A stretch of DNA of 64,000 nt from Cytophaga aurantiaca DSM 3654 (GCF_000379725.1 NZ_KB903663.1:124001-188000), one strand, 5' to 3'; counted from the first letter of the stretch, positions 16,003 through 27,389 are shown. Translations and numbers: made by a program. The notes: generated by a model not told the origin, from the letters alone.

Positions 16003-16042
16003 AAAAAAATTCATCAGACTATTTTATGTAGTCTGATGAATT
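16003..16042 (-). terminator. Terminator of the PBP1A gene
   Basis: A perfect 14-bp stem (16008-16021 with 16029-16042, core TTCATCAGACTA) with a 7-base loop and T7 on the minus strand, about 40 bp after the PBP stop codon and immediately before the pirin start. Confidence 0.85.
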
Positions 16043-16079
16043 ATAAATTTCTTAAATACGGATAATAAAACAGTAAATA

Positions 16080-18368
16080 TTATTCTACAATTTCTGCATC
16101 CGGCAACTGATCTTCCTCGACAGCTTCTTCAGTGAGTGCTAAGCTATCAACTACTACACGATCAGGTCTACGCGGACAATTAATATTGATACTCATACGT
16201 GAAGGCATTTTAAAGCGTCCCATACGAATATCTAAAGAAGTATCTGCATATACTTTCTCCATAAACAATCCAAAGATCGGTAATGCCGTCTTGGATCCTT
16301 CGCCGGTTGCAGATGTCCTAAAGTGTATACTACGATCTTCTCCGCCTACCCATACGCCACCTACCAAATGCGTAGATACTCCCATATACCAGCCATCAGA
16401 ATAATTTGATGAGGTACCGGTTTTTCCACCCATTTCATTTCCTCTGAAAATATCATATTGAAACAATGCCTGAGATGTACCCCCACCTTCTTCTGTTCCA
16501 CCTTTTAACATGTATACCATCACTGCAGCCGCTTCTTCGCTTAATGCATCTTTACGTTCAGGTGCCGCCTCAAAAATAACATTGCCACTATTGTCTTCAA
16601 TACGTTCAATGAAAGTTGGTTCAGTCCACACGCCTTTATTTAAGAAGGTACTGTAAGCACCTACCATTTCAAATACGTTCACATCGCTCGAACCAAGACA
16701 TATAGAAGGAACAGGTCGAAGTTCACTTTCAATACCCAACTTATGCGCCATCTCAATAACTGCATTTACTCCTACCATTTTAGTTAGTCGAGCTGCAATG
16801 GTATTGATCGAACGAGCCATACCTCTACGCAGGTTCAACGAATCGCCGGAATACACCCAGTCAGCATTGCGTGGTGTCCAAACAATGTGTTTGCCATCCT
16901 CTTCGTATTCAAACGTAATTGGCAAATCAGGTATTAAGGTGCATGGGGAGATACCTTTTGAAATTGCAGTCGCATATACAAAAGGTTTAAATGAAGAGCC
17001 AGGTTGACGCTTACTTTGCTTTACATGGTCGTATTGAAAATGCTTATAATTAATACCTCCAACCCACGTCTTAATATAACCGCTGTATGGATCCATAGTC
17101 ATAAATCCTGTATGTAAAAAGTGCTTGTAATAAGCAATCGAATCATACGGACTCATTAATGTATCAATATCTCCTTCCCAGCTGAATACAGACATCTTTA
17201 CAGGGGTCTTGAACACAATCATTATAGAATCATTATTCTTACCGTATTTCTTTTCTAATGCTTTATAACGATCGGTATCCTTTGCAACATCTTCTATGAA
17301 ATTCGGAATTTCCGTTTTATTCTGATAACGCCAAGGTTTCTCCCCTTCCCAATGCTTATTAAACCTACGCTGCAACACTTTCATGTGTTCGGAAACAGAT
17401 TCTTCAGCATGCACCTGCATACGGGAATCGATCGTCGTATAAATTTTTAGACCGTCGCCGTATAGATCTTTGTCATTCTTCTTACACCATTCCTGCAGAT
17501 ATTTACTAACCATTGTTCTAAAATAGGTTGCTGAACCATCCGAATGTTTTTCAACTTCATAGTTCAGTTTAATAGGCTGCATTTTTAATGTATTGAATTG
17601 AAGATGTGTGATGAATTTATTTTCAAACATCAATTCCAAAACCGTATTCCTTCTATTAAAACAATTTTCAGGATTTAAGATCGGACTGTAACTTGTGGGT
17701 GCCTTAAGCAAACCTACCAGCATAGCGGCTTGCGAGATACTTAAACTATCCTGACCTTTCCGGAAAAATGTTTTTGCAGCTACTTTAATTCCAAATGAAT
17801 TACTTCCAAAATCTACTGTGTTCAGATACAAAGCTAAAATCTCGTTTTTGGTATACATGCTTTCAAGAGTGATTGCTAACTCCCACTCTTTTACTTTTGC
17901 AATAAAAATATTAAAACCGGGAATATAGCCCAACACCCCTTTTTCTTTAATGCCACGTGTCTTAAATAAATTTTTTGCAAGCTGCTGTGTGATTGTACTG
18001 GAGCCACGTTTGTCACCTTTTGCCATATAGTAAAAGATTCCAAAAACACCTTTCAAGTCAATGCCTGCATGCTCTCTGAAACGAATATCTTCTGTTGTAA
18101 TAAGTGCATTTATTACATTCGGAGAAATTTCTGAATAGGTTACAGGACTGCGATTTTCTCTAAAATACTTGCCTAATAATACACCATCTGAAGAATATAC
18201 TTCAGATGCCAATTCATTTTTAGGATTTTCCAATTTAACCAAATCGGGCATCTGGCCAAATGCGCCAAGGTAGTTCACGCGTATTAATATAGACCAAAGG
18301 AATAAGGTGTATAGCCCGCCAATGAAGAGCGTCCAGAGTATTGTAGTATATCGAGTATATTTATTCAT
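16080..18368 (-). CDS. Bifunctional penicillin-binding protein 1A type (transglycosylase/transpeptidase)
   Basis: A class A PBP of 762 residues. A single N-terminal membrane anchor lies at about 8-30. The glycosyltransferase family 51 domain carries TTEDIRFREHAG (catalytic Glu93) and RGSSTITQQLAKNLF. The transpeptidase domain has all three penicillin-binding motifs: SSFK (Ser458), SIN (520-522) and KTGT (649-652). It polymerises lipid II and cross-links peptidoglycan in the periplasm. The acidic C-terminal tail (AEEDQL region) is not conserved in the family. Its gene lies 54 bp beyond the DivIC-like gene on the same strand, so division and wall synthesis may be coexpressed. Confidence 0.95.
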   Translation of the reverse strand: MNKYTRYTTILWTLFIGGLYTLFLWSILIRVNYLGAFGQMPDLVKLENPKNELASEVYSSDGVLLGKYFRENRSPVTYSEISPNVINALITTEDIRFREHAGIDLKGVFGIFYYMAKGDKRGSSTITQQLAKNLFKTRGIKEKGVLGYIPGFNIFIAKVKEWELAITLESMYTKNEILALYLNTVDFGSNSFGIKVAAKTFFRKGQDSLSISQAAMLVGLLKAPTSYSPILNPENCFNRRNTVLELMFENKFITHLQFNTLKMQPIKLNYEVEKHSDGSATYFRTMVSKYLQEWCKKNDKDLYGDGLKIYTTIDSRMQVHAEESVSEHMKVLQRRFNKHWEGEKPWRYQNKTEIPNFIEDVAKDTDRYKALEKKYGKNNDSIMIVFKTPVKMSVFSWEGDIDTLMSPYDSIAYYKHFLHTGFMTMDPYSGYIKTWVGGINYKHFQYDHVKQSKRQPGSSFKPFVYATAISKGISPCTLIPDLPITFEYEEDGKHIVWTPRNADWVYSGDSLNLRRGMARSINTIAARLTKMVGVNAVIEMAHKLGIESELRPVPSICLGSSDVNVFEMVGAYSTFLNKGVWTEPTFIERIEDNSGNVIFEAAPERKDALSEEAAAVMVYMLKGGTEEGGGTSQALFQYDIFRGNEMGGKTGTSSNYSDGWYMGVSTHLVGGVWVGGEDRSIHFRTSATGEGSKTALPIFGLFMEKVYADTSLDIRMGRFKMPSRMSININCPRRPDRVVVDSLALTEEAVEEDQLPDAEIVE

Positions 18369-18422
18369 GAATGCATTTCTGCTTAGCTAAAACAAGCACA
18401 AGTATTGGAAGGTGTATTAATT

Positions 18423-18728
18423 TTATTCTTCTACAAGAATGTAGATGTCTTCTGTAGGTTTTTTCATTAAGTAATGCTCTCTGGCAAATTTTTCAAGCTT
18501 TACTTTATCTTTCATCAAAGCTTCTTCTTCAGCTTTAACTTCTATAATTTTTTGTTCATAATACTCACGTTCACTTTCAAGATCACTGAGTTGACTTCTC
18601 ATTTTATACTGGCTTATGATATCATTTGAATCAAAAAAAATCATCCAAATAATAAATACGACGGCGAATAGGAAGAAAAAATTCCTAAAGAAAGGAGGTA
18701 GCGTTTTTGTCCATTCGAATATTTTCAT
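18423..18728 (-). CDS. DivIC/FtsB-like septum formation initiator
   Basis: From the Met at 18728 this is a 101-residue bitopic protein: short basic N-terminus, one membrane span (about 17-37), then a coiled coil (about 45-80) rich in Glu/Lys, and the C-terminal YLMKKPTEDIYIL segment found in FtsB/DivIC proteins. These recruit late divisome components together with FtsL and FtsQ. A start at 18773 would add 15 residues encoded by the terminator hairpin of eno, so it is rejected. Lies immediately downstream of eno, as in many Bacteroidota. Confidence 0.85.
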   Translation of the reverse strand: MKIFEWTKTLPPFFRNFFFLFAVVFIIWMIFFDSNDIISQYKMRSQLSDLESEREYYEQKIIEVKAEEEALMKDKVKLEKFAREHYLMKKPTEDIYILVEE

Positions 18729-18740
18729 AACGCAATTTAC

Positions 18741-18775
18741 AAAAAAAAATGTCCCGCTAATAGTGCGGGACATTT
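18741..18775 (-). terminator. Terminator of eno
   Basis: An 11-bp stem (18747-18757 with 18765-18775, core GTCCCGC) with a 7-base loop, followed on the minus strand by about ten T residues. It lies 8 bp after the eno stop and ends the long ribosomal/carA/eno block. Confidence 0.92.
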
Positions 18776-18782
18776 AGTTATA

Positions 18783-20078
<1,296 letters not shown>

Positions 20079-20096
20079 TTAAATTTATTTAATATA

Positions 20097-21197
20097 CTAG
20101 TTTAAGTTTGATACAAATTGATCGAATAAGTATCTGGAGTCATGCGGACCTGGAGAAGACTCCGGGTGATATTGTACAGAAAATGCATTCTTGTCTTTAA
20201 GACGAATACCTTCTACTGTGTTATCATTTAAATTAATGTGTGTGATCTCAACATTGCTATCCTTTGGAATTGAATTTGCATCCACAGCAAAACCATGGTT
20301 CTGAGACGTAACTTCAGATAAACCAGAAATTAAGTTTTTTACCGGATGATTCAAACCTCTATGTCCATTAGGCATTTTATACGTTGGAATTCCGTTCGCT
20401 TCAGCAAGAATCTGATGTCCTAAACAGATCCCGAACATAGGTTTGTTTTCAGACAATATTTCTTTTACCGTATCAATCGCATAGCTTGTTACTGCTGGAT
20501 CTCCAGGGCCGTTCGAAATAAAATATCCATTTGGAGCCCAGGATTTCATTTCAGTATAAGTAGTCTTCGCAGGGAATACTTTTAAGTAGCAATTTCTTTC
20601 TGTAAGGTTTCTTAAGATATTCGTTTTAACACCAAGATCTAATACAGCAACTTTATATTTTGAATCCGGATTCCCTAAAAAATAACTTTCTTTTGTAGAT
20701 ACAATACTGGAAAGTTCCAAGCCTTTCATGGAAGGTACATTTTTCACCTCTTGCTTCAACTTTTCTACATCCAGAATCTCAGAAGAGACTACAGCATTCA
20801 TTGTTTTTCCGGCCTTGCGAATATGTCTCACTAATTCTCTAGTGTCAATATCACTGATGCCTACAATATTATTCTTTTCAAAATACTCCTGTAATGATCC
20901 GTCTCCATCTTTTCTGGAAAACATTTCGGAGAAATTTCTGCAAACCAACCCGCTGAATTTAACTCCTGCAGATTCTTGTTCGTCTTCTTTAACGCCATAA
21001 TTACCAATATGACTTGTGGTGTTAACAATGATTTGACCGTAATAAGATGGGTCAGTATAAATCTCTTGATAACCAGTCATTCCTGTATTAAAACAAATCT
21101 CACCTGATGTTGTACCAATCTTTCCAACAGCAATGCCTTTATACCAGGTGCCATCTTCCAACATTAAATAAGCGTCTTTTTGTTCGTGGAGTTTCAT
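20097..21197 (-). CDS. carA: Carbamoyl-phosphate synthase small subunit
   Basis: A 366-residue glutaminase subunit that feeds ammonia to CarB for arginine and pyrimidine synthesis. The N-terminal CarA domain contains GMTGYQEIYTDPSY. The class I glutamine amidotransferase domain has the nucleophile cysteine in FGICLGHQ and the His-Glu pair in VQYHPESSPGPHD. carB is not in the window. The rplQ-carA-eno order is common in Bacteroidota. A terminator lies between rplQ and carA, so carA probably needs its own promoter, perhaps the weak TTATTTTG just after that hairpin. Confidence 0.97.
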   Translation of the reverse strand: MKLHEQKDAYLMLEDGTWYKGIAVGKIGTTSGEICFNTGMTGYQEIYTDPSYYGQIIVNTTSHIGNYGVKEDEQESAGVKFSGLVCRNFSEMFSRKDGDGSLQEYFEKNNIVGISDIDTRELVRHIRKAGKTMNAVVSSEILDVEKLKQEVKNVPSMKGLELSSIVSTKESYFLGNPDSKYKVAVLDLGVKTNILRNLTERNCYLKVFPAKTTYTEMKSWAPNGYFISNGPGDPAVTSYAIDTVKEILSENKPMFGICLGHQILAEANGIPTYKMPNGHRGLNHPVKNLISGLSEVTSQNHGFAVDANSIPKDSNVEITHINLNDNTVEGIRLKDKNAFSVQYHPESSPGPHDSRYLFDQFVSNLN

Positions 21198-21226
21198 TAT
21201 AAATTTGAATGGTTGAATTTAAACAA

Positions 21227-21266
21227 AATAAAAAAGGATTCAACAAAAGTCAAATCCTTTTTTATT
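21227..21266 (-). terminator. Terminator behind rplQ
   Basis: A 14-bp stem (21227-21240 with 21253-21266, core AAAAAAGGATT) with a 12-base loop. Its 3' arm ends in the T-tract. It closes the ribosomal-protein transcript 35 bp after rplQ. Confidence 0.85.
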
Positions 21267-21300
21267 TAAGATATTGTTAAACATTTTTGCTTTGTTAGCA

Positions 21301-21765
21301 TTATGCTTGTGGTTCAGTACCTGTTGATTCAGAATCATCTTTCTTAGCAGCAGTAGAACGACGAGTTCTTTTTGCAACTTTAACTTCAGTTTCTTTAACG
21401 TATGTTTCGTTGTAATCAACTAATTCAATGATACACATATCAGCGTTATCGCCAATACGAGCACCTGTTTTTAAGATTCTAGTGTAACCACCTGGTCTTG
21501 CTGCGATTTTCTCAACAACATTGTCAAATAATTCTTTAACTGAATCTTTATTTTGAAGATAAGAGAAAACCGTTCTTCTACTGTGCGTAGAATCTGCTTT
21601 CGCTTTTGTAATCAAAGGTTCAACATACTTTCTAAGCTCTTTTGCTTTAGCAACTGTAGTTGAAATTCTTTTATGAACAATCAAAGAAGAAGCCATGTTT
21701 GATAATAGAGCTCTTCTGTGAGTTACTGTTCTACCTAGGTGATTGTCTTTTTTACCGTGTCTCAT
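21301..21765 (-). CDS. rplQ: 50S ribosomal protein L17
   Basis: 154 residues. The first 115 match L17 ([20 protein letters not shown] at the start, [20 protein letters not shown] in the middle). The remaining 35 are a charged, low-complexity tail ([15 protein letters not shown]) beyond the roughly 120-residue core. Last gene of the ribosomal block, 5 bp after rpoA, followed by a strong terminator. Confidence 0.97.
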   Translation of the reverse strand: MRHGKKDNHLGRTVTHRRALLSNMASSLIVHKRISTTVAKAKELRKYVEPLITKAKADSTHSRRTVFSYLQNKDSVKELFDNVVEKIAARPGGYTRILKTGARIGDNADMCIIELVDYNETYVKETEVKVAKRTRRSTAAKKDDSESTGTEPQA

Positions 21766-21770
21766 TGCGA

Positions 21771-22760
21771 TTAATCCTCGTCAAGTTTGTACTTAGCCGT
21801 ATCCATTCCAAAGGATAAGTTTTTATCTATAATTAACTGCTCTAACTCGTTTAGAGACTTCTTACCAAAGTTGCGGAACTTCATCATGTCAGAAATATCA
21901 AGAGTAGCAAGCTCTCCTAATGTTTTGATATCAGCAGCCTTTAAACAGTTGTAAGCACGTACAGACAAGTCTAGATCAGCTAGAGATGTTTTCAAAAGCT
22001 TTCTCATGTGTAAGAATTCTTCATCAACAGTCTCTTCTTCTTCAGCCTTCACAGCCTCAAACGTCATCGTTTGATCTGAGAATAACATGAAGTGTTTTAT
22101 TAAAATATTAGCAGCACCTTTCAATGCATCTTCAGGATGAATAGATCCGTCAGTTAATATTTCAAGAATTAGTTTTTCGTAATCCGTTCTTTGTTCTACC
22201 CTTGTGTTCTCAACACTGTATTTTACATTTTTGATTGGTGTAAAAATAGCATCGATCGGAATATAACCAAAGATTTGTTCTGCTGGTTTGTTTTCTTCTG
22301 CAGGCAAATAACCACGGCCTTTTTCAAGTGTTAACTCGATATCAAAGTTAGAATTAGAATCTACGTTGCAGATTAATAATTCAGGGTTTAAGATTTGATA
22401 AGCAGAAGTAAACTTAGCAATATCTCCAGCCTTGAAAGAAGATTGTTTCTTGATACTAACAACGATTTTATTTTCGTTCACGTCAGATATCTTTTTGAAA
22501 CGAACTTGTTTAAGGTTCAAGATAATCTCAGTTACATCTTCCCTTACGCCAGGAATCGTAGAGAACTCATGTAACACACCAGGAACTTTGATTCCAGTGA
22601 TCGCATAACCTTCAAGAGAAGATAATAAAATTCTTCTTAAAGCATTACCGATAGTTACACCATATCCTTTTTCAAGAGGTTTGAATTCAAACAGACCATG
22701 AAAGTCGTCTGCTTTTTCCATAACCACTTTTTCCGGCATTTGAAAAGAAAGAATAGACAT
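21771..22760 (-). CDS. rpoA: RNA polymerase alpha subunit
   Basis: 329 residues. The N-terminal assembly domain has [21 protein letters not shown]-type sequence (about 31-50) for dimerisation and beta contact. An acidic linker follows (about 225-240), then the C-terminal domain with the helix-hairpin-helix element ([19 protein letters not shown]) that binds UP elements and activators. Lies between rpsD (28 bp upstream) and rplQ, the usual alpha-operon position. Confidence 0.98.
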   Translation of the reverse strand: MSILSFQMPEKVVMEKADDFHGLFEFKPLEKGYGVTIGNALRRILLSSLEGYAITGIKVPGVLHEFSTIPGVREDVTEIILNLKQVRFKKISDVNENKIVVSIKKQSSFKAGDIAKFTSAYQILNPELLICNVDSNSNFDIELTLEKGRGYLPAEENKPAEQIFGYIPIDAIFTPIKNVKYSVENTRVEQRTDYEKLILEILTDGSIHPEDALKGAANILIKHFMLFSDQTMTFEAVKAEEEETVDEEFLHMRKLLKTSLADLDLSVRAYNCLKAADIKTLGELATLDISDMMKFRNFGKKSLNELEQLIIDKNLSFGMDTAKYKLDED

Positions 22761-22788
22761 AAATATATAGTTAGATTATGTTTATTTA

Positions 22789-23394
22789 TTATTTAGAGTA
22801 CAACTCGACAATCAGTTGTTCCTGGATATTTTCAGGAATTTCGTCACGTTGAGGGTAAGTTACAAATTTACCTAACATGCTTGAATCATCCCATTCCAAC
22901 CAAGTAAATTTCTTAGCAGATTGAGTAGAAAGACTGTCTGTTATTGATTCAAGCGCTTTAGACTTCTCACGAACGCCTAATTGATCACCTGGTTTCAATT
23001 GGTATGAAGGGATATTTACGATATCACCATTCACTACAATATGTTTGTGAATTACAAGTTGACGAGCAGCTCTTCTAGATGTTGCAATACCTAAACGGTA
23101 AACTGTGTTATCTAAACGAGCTTCAAGCATTTTCAAAAGGTTTTCACCAGTGATACCTTGTTTTCTTGCTGCTGTATCGAAAGTTTTAGCAAATTGTCTT
23201 TCTAATACACCATAAGTATATTTAGCCTTTTGCTTTTCTTTCAACTGAATAGAATATTCAGATTGCTTTCTTTTTTTATTTCTACCGTGCATTCCGGGCG
23301 CATAGTTCTTCTTCTGAAGTGCTTTGCTATCTCCCATTACAGGCTCACCGAATCTTCTCGAGATTCTAGCTCTAGGGCCAGTATAACGTGCCAT
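22789..23394 (-). CDS. rpsD: 30S ribosomal protein S4
   Basis: 201 residues. It begins [16 protein letters not shown] and has an S4 RNA-binding domain ([23 protein letters not shown], about 92-115). The N-terminal zinc-binding cysteines of some S4 proteins are absent, so this is the zinc-free type. S4 is a primary 16S rRNA binder and, in E. coli, represses the alpha operon; no such leader structure was identified here. Confidence 0.98.
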   Translation of the reverse strand: MARYTGPRARISRRFGEPVMGDSKALQKKNYAPGMHGRNKKRKQSEYSIQLKEKQKAKYTYGVLERQFAKTFDTAARKQGITGENLLKMLEARLDNTVYRLGIATSRRAARQLVIHKHIVVNGDIVNIPSYQLKPGDQLGVREKSKALESITDSLSTQSAKKFTWLEWDDSSMLGKFVTYPQRDEIPENIQEQLIVELYSK

Positions 23395-23430
23395 TTTTTA
23401 TTAATTAATATTAATGTTCAATTAAAATAA

Positions 23431-23838
23431 TTAGACTCTTCTCTTTTTAGGAGGTCTGCACCCGTTATGTGGCATAGGTGTTACGTCTTTGATAACTAAC
23501 ACTTCGATACCTGCATTTTGGATGGTGCGAATTGCAGACTCTCTACCTGAGCCTGGTCCTTTTACAAAAACTTCACACTTTCTCATTCCGCCTTCAAAGG
23601 CAACTTGAGCACAGTTTTGCGCTGCAACCTGAGCAGCGTAAGGAGTATTCTTTTTAGATCCGCGGAATCCCATTTTACCAGCAGAAGCCCAAGATATAAC
23701 TTGACCTGTACTGTTAGTAACAGAAATGATAATGTTGTTAAAAGAAGCTCTGATATGAACCTGTCCTGTTGGTTCGATAACTACGATTCTTTTTTTAGCC
23801 TTATCTTTTCTTTTCGCGGCTGTTGATTGTTGAGCCAT
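23431..23838 (-). CDS. rpsK: 30S ribosomal protein S11
   Basis: 135 residues. The core [18 protein letters not shown] and the C-terminal signature [18 protein letters not shown] are diagnostic. S11 sits in the platform near the Shine-Dalgarno helix. Lies between rpsM and rpsD, as in the standard alpha operon. Confidence 0.98.
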   Translation of the reverse strand: MAQQSTAAKRKDKAKKRIVVIEPTGQVHIRASFNNIIISVTNSTGQVISWASAGKMGFRGSKKNTPYAAQVAAQNCAQVAFEGGMRKCEVFVKGPGSGRESAIRTIQNAGIEVLVIKDVTPMPHNGCRPPKKRRV

Positions 23839-23866
23839 ATTCTGAATTAAATATCAGTTGTAATTA

Positions 23867-24244
23867 CTACTTAGTTGCTTTCTTTTTATTCGCAACTGTC
23901 TTACGCTTACCCTTACGAGTACGGCAGTTATTTTTTGTACGCTGACCACGTACAGGTAAACCTTTTCTGTGACGAAGGCCTCTGTAACAGCCGATATCCA
24001 TCAAACGTTTAATGCTTAATTGCACTTCAGACTTAAGAGCACCTTCAGTTTTGTGTTCAGAACCGATGATAGCACGAATTGCATTCGCTTCTTCATCATT
24101 CCACTCACTTACTTTCTTATCCCAGCTTACGCCAGCTTTCGTCAAAATACTTTGAGCTGAGTTACGACCAATACCATAGATGTAAGTCAAAGAAACTTCA
24201 CCTCTTTTGTTATCGGGAATATCAACACCAGAAATCCTTGCCAT
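23867..24244 (-). CDS. rpsM: 30S ribosomal protein S13
   Basis: 125 residues. It begins [26 protein letters not shown] and ends in the basic tail [18 protein letters not shown], which contacts the P-site tRNA. It is the head protein at the A-B1 bridges. Placed 18 bp behind rpmJ. Confidence 0.98.
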   Translation of the reverse strand: MARISGVDIPDNKRGEVSLTYIYGIGRNSAQSILTKAGVSWDKKVSEWNDEEANAIRAIIGSEHKTEGALKSEVQLSIKRLMDIGCYRGLRHRKGLPVRGQRTKNNCRTRKGKRKTVANKKKATK

Positions 24245-24262
24245 AGTATTATTCTATTATTA

Positions 24263-24379
24263 TTAACCTTGTCTTTGTTTGAACCTTGGGTTCTTCTTAT
24301 TGATTACTAGAAGTTTGCCGTGTCTTCTGACAACTTTGCAATCTACACTTCTTTTTTTGATCGATGTTTTTACTTTCAT
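24263..24379 (-). CDS. rpmJ: 50S ribosomal protein L36 (zinc-free type)
   Basis: A 38-codon gene found by direct translation of the gap between rpsM and infA. It starts [11 protein letters not shown] and ends NPRFKQRQG, the L36 signature. Of the canonical zinc ligands (C11, C14, C27, H32) only C14 remains; the first position is Ser11 and the His is replaced in NPRF. It is therefore the C-minus form that does not bind zinc. The position between infA and rpsM is the normal one. Confidence 0.95.
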   Translation of the reverse strand: MKVKTSIKKRSVDCKVVRRHGKLLVINKKNPRFKQRQG

Positions 24380-24407
24380 CGTCTTATTGATTTATAAGTT
24401 AAATTTA

Positions 24408-24626
24408 TTATTTATAACGGAATACGATTCTACCTTTTGTCAAATCATATGGAGACATCTCCATTCTAACCTTATCTCCTGGTAAAATCTTTATATAATT
24501 CATTCGCATCTTACCGGAAATGTGTGCAATAACTTGATGGCCGTTGCCCAATTCAACGCGGAACATTGCGTTTGATAAAGCTTCTAATATTTTGCCATCT
24601 TGTTCAATTGATGCTTGTTTCGACAT
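24408..24626 (-). CDS. infA: Translation initiation factor IF-1
   Basis: 72 residues, a single S1-like OB fold: [22 protein letters not shown], then [13 protein letters not shown] and [17 protein letters not shown]. It binds the A site of the 30S subunit during initiation. Lies 8 bp behind map and 28 bp before rpmJ. Confidence 0.98.
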   Translation of the reverse strand: MSKQASIEQDGKILEALSNAMFRVELGNGHQVIAHISGKMRMNYIKILPGDKVRMEMSPYDLTKGRIVFRYK

Positions 24627-24634
24627 GCGATGAA

Positions 24635-25414
24635 TTAAATATTAATTATTTTTTCTATGAATTCAAAGGTAGTCAAAATTTCTGGTTTTCCCTTTTTTAC
24701 TGCTACCGTATGTTCGAAATGTGCCGAAGGCATTTTATCTGAAGTGCGAATTGTCCATCCATCATTTTCCTGAATAACATTTTTCTTACCCAAATTAATC
24801 ATCGGCTCAATAGCAATTACCAGATTTTCTTCTAGTTTTAGCCCTTTGCCTCTGTTTCCATAATTAGGAACTTCAGGTTTTTCATGAAGGTTTTTACCTA
24901 AACCATGTCCAACCAATTCTCTAACCACTGAATAACCTTCTTTCTCAACGAACGTTTGTATTGAAAAGCCTATATCACCAATTCGATTGCCTACTACAGC
25001 TTGTTCAATACCTTTATATAAACTCTCTTTTGTAACTCGAAGAAGCTTTAATACTTCTTCTTTAACATTGCCTACAGGGTAAGTATAAGCGGAATCACTA
25101 TGGAATCCTTTGTACTTTACACCGCAATCAACAGAGATAATATCACCATCTTTTAATTCATATTCACTTGGTAGACCATGAACAACAATTTCATTCACAG
25201 AAATACAAAGTGTGGAGGGGAAACCATTATAACCTTTAAAGGAAGGGATACCTCCGTTATCAGCTATGAATTGATAAGCAATTTTATCTAATTCTTTTGT
25301 TTTAACTCCAGGTCTAATGATTTTTGCAATTTCTGCATGAGCCTTTCCAAGTATTATTCCGCTCTCACGTATAATATCAAGCTCTTCATTAGACTTGTAA
25401 TGAATTACAGCCAT
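24635..25414 (-). CDS. map: Methionine aminopeptidase, type I
   Basis: 259 residues. It removes the initiator Met from nascent proteins. The two-metal centre is visible: VDCGV and [10 protein letters not shown] (two Asp), [15 protein letters not shown] (His), IAIEPMI (Glu) and FEHTVAV (final Glu). There is no N-terminal zinc-finger extension, so it is the minimal bacterial type. Sits between secY (6 bp) and infA, the usual Bacteroidota order. Confidence 0.97.
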   Translation of the reverse strand: MAVIHYKSNEELDIIRESGIILGKAHAEIAKIIRPGVKTKELDKIAYQFIADNGGIPSFKGYNGFPSTLCISVNEIVVHGLPSEYELKDGDIISVDCGVKYKGFHSDSAYTYPVGNVKEEVLKLLRVTKESLYKGIEQAVVGNRIGDIGFSIQTFVEKEGYSVVRELVGHGLGKNLHEKPEVPNYGNRGKGLKLEENLVIAIEPMINLGKKNVIQENDGWTIRTSDKMPSAHFEHTVAVKKGKPEILTTFEFIEKIINI

Positions 25415-25420
25415 TTTAAA

Positions 25421-26743
25421 TTAAACAACTGCAGTGTCTAATCTTCCTTTAACTCGACCACTTTGCATCATTCCATCATAATGCTTCATCAATAAGAAAC
25501 TCTCAATTTGTTGAAGCGTGTCAAGAACAACACCAATCATAATCAATAAAGAAGTACCACCATAGAAGTAAGCAAATTCTCTTTCAATTCCAGCCATACT
25601 TGCAAACGCAGGCAGGATCGCTAAAACTGCAAGAAATATTGATCCAGGCAATGTGATTTTTGTTAATACATCATCAATGTATTCTGAAGTAGCAACACCA
25701 GGTTTAACACTAGGTATAAATCCACCATTTCTTCTTAAATCTTCAGCAATAGTATTTGGATTAACCGTAATTGCAGTATAGAAATAAGTGAAAAGAATAA
25801 TCATTGTTGCAAATACAACATTGTATTGCCAAGATGTAAAATCACTCATTGTTGTTCCTATTGTACTTGCAAACTCAGATTCAGGAAAAGAAGAACCTAA
25901 AATTGCTGGTAAGAACATTACAGATTGAGCAAATATAATCGGCATTACACCAGCTGCAATTAATTTTAATGGCAAATATTGACGTTGACCAATTACTTGT
26001 TTGCCACCTGCGATTTGTCTTGTGTACTGAATCGGTATTCTTCGTGTTGCTTGTTGTACAAGTACAACCAACAAAATAATAAAGAACAACGCTCCAAATT
26101 CAAATAACAATGCTAAGCTTCCAGGGAGACCTTTAGATCCTACTTCAGCCATTAAAGCAAAAGGAAGTCTAGAAACAATCCCGATCATGATCAACATAGA
26201 GATACCGTTACCAATACCTTTTTCAGTGATACGTTCTCCTAACCACATACAGAACATTGTTCCTGAGATTAGAGTTACAATTCTAACGATGTCCATCATA
26301 GGATTATTCATCCCATCATAAAACATTCCATCACTTAACGTTGCTTTCAAATATCCAATTGATTGAGCAACAGTAATGAATATTGTCAGAATTCTTGTAT
26401 ACTGATTTATTTTCTTTCTACCGGATTCTCCGTCTTTTTGAAGACGTTGAAAATAAGGAACTGCGAAAGTTAATAACTGTAAGACAATTGAAGCTGAAAT
26501 ATACGGCATTATACCTAAACCAAATACAGATACGTTGTTAAACGCGCCACCTGAAAAGGTATTGATAACACCTAATATACCCTCTGAACTACCGGCTTCA
26601 CTGATTTTACTAGGATCTACTCCTGGTAAAACAACAAAAGAACCTAGTCTGAACATAACTAGGAACGCAATAGTTGTGACGATTCTTGTACGAAGCTCGT
26701 CAATTGAGAATATATTCTTAAAAGTAGTAATGAAACGCTTCAT
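25421..26743 (-). CDS. secY: Preprotein translocase subunit SecY
   Basis: 440 residues, ten membrane spans forming the protein-conducting channel with SecE and SecG. Signatures include the plug and pore region (GLGIMPYISASIVLQLL), the LGERITEKGIGNG loop and the cytoplasmic NPNTIAEDLRRNGGFIP region that contacts SecA and the ribosome. The start codon overlaps the rplO stop by one base, which suggests translational coupling. secE lies about 24 kb upstream in the window. Confidence 0.98.
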   Translation of the reverse strand: MKRFITTFKNIFSIDELRTRIVTTIAFLVMFRLGSFVVLPGVDPSKISEAGSSEGILGVINTFSGGAFNNVSVFGLGIMPYISASIVLQLLTFAVPYFQRLQKDGESGRKKINQYTRILTIFITVAQSIGYLKATLSDGMFYDGMNNPMMDIVRIVTLISGTMFCMWLGERITEKGIGNGISMLIMIGIVSRLPFALMAEVGSKGLPGSLALLFEFGALFFIILLVVLVQQATRRIPIQYTRQIAGGKQVIGQRQYLPLKLIAAGVMPIIFAQSVMFLPAILGSSFPESEFASTIGTTMSDFTSWQYNVVFATMIILFTYFYTAITVNPNTIAEDLRRNGGFIPSVKPGVATSEYIDDVLTKITLPGSIFLAVLAILPAFASMAGIEREFAYFYGGTSLLIMIGVVLDTLQQIESFLLMKHYDGMMQSGRVKGRLDTAVV

Positions 26744-27195
26744 TATCCTATAAGAGTAACTTTACCGCCTGCATTCACAATAGCTTCAGAAGCTGATGCT
26801 GAAAATGCATGTGCAATAATTTCTGCCTTAATTGATTTAACTTCTCCTCTTGCCAAGATTTTAACTTTATCGTTGTTTCCAACTAAACCATTTTGGTTCA
26901 TTAAAGCTATATCAACAACAGAAGCACCTGTTTTTTCGATTAATTCAAGTAATTCATCCAAGTTAATTGGCTTGAATTCGATTTTGTTTAGAGGTTTAAA
27001 TCCAAACTTAGGCAAACGACGTTGTAACGGCATTTGACCACCTTCAAAACCAATCTTAGAAGAATAACCAGATCTTGATTTAGCTCCTTTATGACCTTTA
27101 GTTGATGTACCGCCTCTACCAGAACCAGTACCTCTACCTATACGTTTTGATGTTTTTACAGAACCTTTTGCAGGTCTTAATGTATGTAATTTCAT
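26743..27195 (-). CDS. rplO: 50S ribosomal protein L15
   Basis: 150 residues. The Gly/Arg-rich N-terminus (RIGRGTGSGRGGTSTKGHKG, about 18-37) threads into 23S rRNA, and the C-terminal globular domain ends VNAGGKVTLIG. Overlaps secY by 1 bp. Confidence 0.98.
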   Translation of the reverse strand: MKLHTLRPAKGSVKTSKRIGRGTGSGRGGTSTKGHKGAKSRSGYSSKIGFEGGQMPLQRRLPKFGFKPLNKIEFKPINLDELLELIEKTGASVVDIALMNQNGLVGNNDKVKILARGEVKSIKAEIIAHAFSASASEAIVNAGGKVTLIG

Positions 27196-27200
27196 AATAC

Positions 27201-27377
27201 TTACTCGCTAACAACTACTAAATGATTAACTTTATTTATCATTCCTTTTATTGAAGGTGTAAGCTCTTGTTCAACTGTAGCATTGATTTTGCCCAAGCCT
27301 AAAGAAGCTAAAACTTTTTTCTGCTTATCAGTTTTTTTAATTGAACTTACAACTTGAGTAATTTTTACTTTTGCCAT
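27201..27377 (-). CDS. rpmD: 50S ribosomal protein L30
   Basis: A 58-codon gene read directly from the gap between rpsE and rplO. It starts MAKVKITQVVSSIKKTDKQ and continues VLASLGLGKIN, the L30 pattern (residues contacting 23S and 5S rRNA), ending VNHLVVVSE. The ATG at 27377 is 12 bp from rpsE. The position matches the standard spc operon order rpsE-rpmD-rplO. Confidence 0.95.
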   Translation of the reverse strand: MAKVKITQVVSSIKKTDKQKKVLASLGLGKINATVEQELTPSIKGMINKVNHLVVVSE

Positions 27378-27389
27378 GATTATAAATAA

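Noticed and set aside
18729-18773. Upstream start for the DivIC-like gene
   Set aside because: The extra residues would be encoded by the terminator hairpin of eno.
21198-21300. Riboswitch or arginine/pyrimidine leader before carA
   Set aside because: Only the rplQ terminator is visible; no leader peptide or conserved aptamer pattern was recognised.
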